Source: Xylocopa sonorina (lineage: Eukaryota; Arthropoda; Insecta; Hymenoptera; Apidae). From it: a DNA stretch of 64,000 nucleotides. The DNA lies in contig NW_027490176.1 of the NCBI RefSeq assembly GCF_050948175.1, forward strand, positions 496,001 through 560,000, written 5' to 3'. The notes beneath the pieces were generated by a model. The model saw only the letters and a list, made by a program, of their open reading frames with translations, was not told the DNA's origin and did not search any database. Shown here in pieces: positions 60,751 through 64,000 of the stretch (its first letter is position 1; each line of letters opens with the position of its first letter). Position numbers and translations under genes: made by a program.

Positions 60751-61508
60751 CGAGAATACTTGAACTTCGGTTGAATACGGCACGGCTAAGCGTTGGTTCG
60801 CTCTAGCTTACCGGGATCGACCTGGGCGCAAGATATTCTGTACACGGTAGAAGTGAGGATGGAGCAACTAAGCGCTGGTTCGCTCTAGTCGTCGAGCCTC
60901 AAGACTATCGTAGATGAGATATAGAATTAGAATAATCGCGAGCGTACCCGTGGATTAGAATTAAGGAATTGTATTTGAACTTGAATAAAGATACTTTGAA
61001 TCTTGTAAAAATAAACTATATTCTATGATTTCACTATACTAGATACACTTGACTAAATTCTAAGTTACTGACTAGCGATTACAATGAGAATTAGAAATAG
61101 TATAAAGTATTGAATGGACTCCGCTATGGGAGTATGGATAGAGACGAATGCATTAGAGCTAATTGCTCGTTGCGAATGAGCCTATTGCTCGGAAGTGCAT
61201 CGTTCGGATGCTGGATTAGAACTCCCCGGTTCGGAGATGAGATACGAACTCTCCAGTTCGGAGATGAGATACCAACTCTTCAGTTCGGAGATGAGATTGG
61301 AACTGACTCTCGGATCTCGCGTCCGCGACCTCCTCGGATCGCGCGGCGCGCGAGTCGCTGGGCCCTCGCGGTGGGGCGGACGGTCGGAGTAGGGCGGCCG
61401 CTCGGCCCTCGTGGTGGGGCGGCCGTTCGGAGTGGGGCGCGGCCCGCGTTAAGCGTGAGCCGCGAGCGTCGAGTGTGCGCGCGAGTGCAAAGGAACATAA
61501 CCGTGCAT

Positions 61509-61530
61509 GAATAAAATATATACATATATT
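61509..61530 (-). promoter_or_regulatory. TATA-like core promoter region of the LTR
   Basis: The minus strand has TATATGTATATATTTTAT, the only strongly TATA-like stretch in the U3 half, located just after the Pol-tail stop. Equivalent stretches lie at about 53990-54012, 29112-29131, 36292-36310 and 47253-47271. The LTR at 11757 has lost about 13 bp of it. A transcription start some 30 nt downstream would place R near 61490. Confidence 0.45.
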
Positions 61531-61879
61531 CACTTAAATCTAGGTGTGTGTTGTTGTGTATATACATGTATGAGTAGTGTGCTTATTCTAGTCCCACATG
61601 TACGAGAAGTACGTATAGGGCTTCGTGATCGCTGGGGATTCGACCCAGTATGTGTCGGAGAGCTCCTCGCCCTCGTAATACGGGGTGAAGTCCTCCCCCT
61701 CGTGTGTGGAGATCGCGCGTGGGCGCGGCATGCTGCATCCCTCTTCCCTCTCGTACCTTTGTCTCCTTCTGTAGGGACGGCGAGTCGGCGGGTGGCCCGT
61801 GTGCAGGGGCTCCGGATACGGATGCTGGGGATGATGAGGTGGACGCCGGAGGGTGGCAGGCGGTACGCCTGACGTTACA

Positions 61880-64000
61880 GCAGACGCTATTTCCTTGCAA
61901 GGAAGTGTCGCATTTACATTCATTTGAAGTGTAGACGAGGAATACATAGCACTTCGCAAATCATATTATATCTTACCATGAAACATAGAAATGAGATGCG
62001 ATATCGCGTTTTAGGAATCATAAGAACTCTATTGTTACGATACGTAGACAACTGCAAACGCTATTTCCTTGCAAGGAAGTGTCGCATTTACATTCATTTG
62101 AAGTGTAGACGAGGAATACATAACACTTCGCAAATCATATTATATCTTACCATGAAACATAGAAATGAGATGCGATATCGCGTTTTAGGAATCATAAGAA
62201 CTCTATTGTTACGATACGTAGACAACTGCAAACGCTATTTCCTTGCAAGGAAGTGTCGCATTTACATTCATTTGAAGTTGTAGACGAGGAATACATGACA
62301 CTTCGCAAATCATATTATATCTTACCATGAAACATAGAAATGAGATGCGATATCGCGTTTTAAGAAGTATTAGAAATCTATTACTACGATACGTAGACAT
62401 CTGCAGACGCTATTTCCTTGCAAGGAAGTGTCGCATTTACATTCATTTGAAGTTGTAGACGAGGAATACATGACACTTCGCAAATCATATTATATCTTAC
62501 CATGAAACATAGAAATGAGATGCGATATCGCGTTTTAGGAATCATAAGAACTCTATTGTTACGATACGTAGACAACTGCAAACGCTATTTCCTTGCAAGG
62601 AAGTGTCGCATTTACATTCATTTGAAGTGTAGACGAGGAATACATAACACTTCGCAAATCATATTATATCTTACCATGAAACATAGAAATGAGATGCGAT
62701 ATCGCGTTTTAGGAATCATAAGAACTCTATTGTTACGATACGTAGACAACTGGAAACGCTATTTCCTTGCAAGGAAGTGTCGCATTTACATTCATTTGAA
62801 TCGTATACGAGGAATGCATAACACTTCGCAATGAATATTATATCTTGTCATGAATCATAGATATGAGATGCAATATCTCGTTTTAAGAAGCATTTGAACT
62901 CTATTGCTACGATACCTAGACATCTGCAGGAGCTATTTCCTAGCAAGGAAGTATCGCATTTACATTCATTTGAAGTTGTAGACGAGGAATACATGACACT
63001 TCGCAAATCATATTATATCTTACCATGAAACATAGAAATGAGATGCGATATCGCGTTTTAAGAAGTATTAGAAATCTATTACTACGATACGTAGACATCT
63101 GCAGACGCTATTTCCTTGCAAGGAAGTGTCGCATTTACATTCATTTGAAGTTGTAGACGAGGAATACATGACACTTCGCAAATCATATTATATCTTACCA
63201 TGAAACATAGAAATGAGATGCGATATCGCGTTTTAAGAAGTATTAGAAATCTATTACTACGATACGTAGACATCTGCAGACGCTATTTCCTTGCAAGGAA
63301 GTGTCGCATTTACATTCATTTGAAGTGTAGACGAGGAATACATAACACTTCGCAAATCATATTATATCTTACCATGAAACATAGAAATGAGATGCGATAT
63401 CGCGTTTTAAGAAGTATTAGAAATCTATTACTACGATACGTAGACATCTGCAAACGCTGTTTCCTAGCGAGGAAGTGTGGCGTTCACATTCATTTGAAGT
63501 GTAGACTAGGAATACATAACACTTCGCAAATCATATTATATCTTACCATGAAACATAGAAATGAGATGCGATATCGCGTTTTAAGAAGCATTAGAACTCT
63601 ATTGCTACGATACCTAGACATCTGCAGACGCTATTTCCTAGCAAGGAAGTGTCGCATTTACATTCATTTGAAGTGTAGACGAGCAATACATGACACTTCG
63701 CAAATCATATTACATCTTACCATGAAACATAAAAATGAGATGCGATATCGCGTTTTAAGAATCATAAGAACTCTATTGCTACGATACGTAGACATCTGCA
63801 AACACTATTTCCTTGGAAGGAAGTGTCGCATTTACATTCACTTGAAGTGTAGACGAGGAATACATAACACTTCGCAAATCATATTATATCTTACCCTGAA
63901 ACATAGAAATGAGATGCGATATCGCGTTTTAAGAAGCATTAGAAAGCTTCTGCTACGATACGTAGACATCTGCAAACGCTATTTCCTTGCAAGGAAGTGT
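61880..64000 (+). repeat. 174-bp satellite array, block 7
   Basis: About 12 monomers, continuing in phase from block 6 once the element is removed, and running off the window edge. The first 950 bp show local homogenisation. The variant with 'ttaggaatcataag', 'attgttacg' and 'gtagacaactg' appears four times (62010-62760). The 175-bp variant with 'ttgaagttgtagac' appears four times (62275, 62450, 62968, 63147). Confidence 0.96.

Larger units (their letters stand above)
52748..61879 (-). mobile_element. Full-length Ty3/Gypsy-type LTR retrotransposon (9132 bp)
   Basis: Two 1611-bp LTRs in direct orientation (52748-54358 and 60269-61879) flank a 5.9-kb internal region encoding Gag, protease and Pol on the minus strand. 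The TSD is GCAG (52744-52747 and 61880-61883), and removing the element restores a normal monomer ('ctgcagacgctatttcc'). The order protease, RT, RNase H, integrase is that of Ty3/Gypsy (Metaviridae) and not Copia. I saw about ten differences between the two LTRs (about 0.6%), so the insertion is recent. No env-like frame follows pol. The Gag and Pol domains look complete, but the protease-to-Pol frame change means this copy may or may not be competent. Confidence 0.97.
60269..61879 (-). repeat. 5' LTR of the full-length element
   Basis: 1611 bp, the same length as its partner. In sense order: U3 tail frame (61879-61588, orphan here), TATA-like region (about 61509-61530), GC-rich leader, minisatellite of three units (61219-61299), LTR-internal ORF (60750-60403), donor-like GTAAGT (60406-60401), and 137 nt more to the LTR end. 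It drives transcription of the element, so the internal ORF lies in the 5' leader of the genomic RNA. Confidence 0.95.

Noticed and set aside
1..64000. CRISPR array
   Set aside because: Period 174 bp with no unique spacers, and clear eukaryotic retroelements. It is a satellite.

Overview
This window is eukaryotic, non-genic repeat DNA. About 47 kb of the 64 kb is one tandem satellite with a 174-bp monomer (roughly 270 copies, always in the same orientation). It is interrupted by one complete Ty3/Gypsy-type LTR retrotransposon and five solo LTRs. I see no host gene, tRNA, rRNA, operon or CRISPR array. The satellite, the nested LTR elements and the higher-order repeat blocks suggest a centromeric or pericentromeric array. 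The retrotransposon proteins look arthropod-like, so an insect is my best guess, but nothing here fixes the species.

Layout: satellite 1-11756; solo LTR 11757-13257 (minus); satellite 13258-20838; solo LTR of a second, related family 20839-22398 (plus); satellite 22399-28762; solo LTR 28763-30319 (plus); satellite 30320-35048; solo LTR 35049-36658 (minus); satellite 36659-46034; solo LTR 46035-47619 (minus); satellite 47620-52747; full-length element 52748-61879 (minus); satellite 61880-64000. Four insertions have exact 4-bp target-site duplications (CATG, CAAG, CATG, GCAG). Removing the insert and one TSD copy restores a continuous monomer in each case. Two solo LTRs (28763-30319 and 35049-36658) have mismatched flanks and are probably recombinants.

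The 174-bp period equals 58 codons, and one frame of the consensus has no stop. This makes long apparent ORFs (up to 650 codons) across the array. They are best read as an arithmetic by-product: monomer subtypes with stops are common and the variation does not look protein-constrained. The monomer carries three dyad symmetries, including a 14-bp perfect palindrome. The array has several higher-order levels: a 13-monomer unit (2262 bp) near the left end, 34-38-monomer duplicated blocks at 7-20 kb, a 7/8-monomer unit (1218/1392 bp) at 37-46 kb, and a dimer (348 bp) at 47.6-48.3 kb.

The full-length element (9132 bp; two 1611-bp LTRs with about ten differences) encodes Gag with two CCHC zinc knuckles, an aspartic protease, and Pol with reverse transcriptase, RNase H and integrase. 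No envelope gene is seen. Its expression layout is the most interesting part of the window. (1) A textbook -1 frameshift signal, GGGAAAC followed after 6 nt by a GC-rich stem-loop, links Gag to protease. (2) A second frame change of opposite sign separates protease from Pol. (3) The Pol frame runs through the polypurine tract and ends 96 codons inside the 3' LTR. The same tail frame exists in the second LTR family. (4) Each LTR carries another ORF, Arg-rich at its N-terminus, downstream of the TATA-like element and ending at a splice-donor-like GTAAGT. This ORF is recognisable in both families and tolerates an in-frame 81-bp indel. The LTRs therefore look like coding modules at both ends, which I consider the best candidate for something undescribed.
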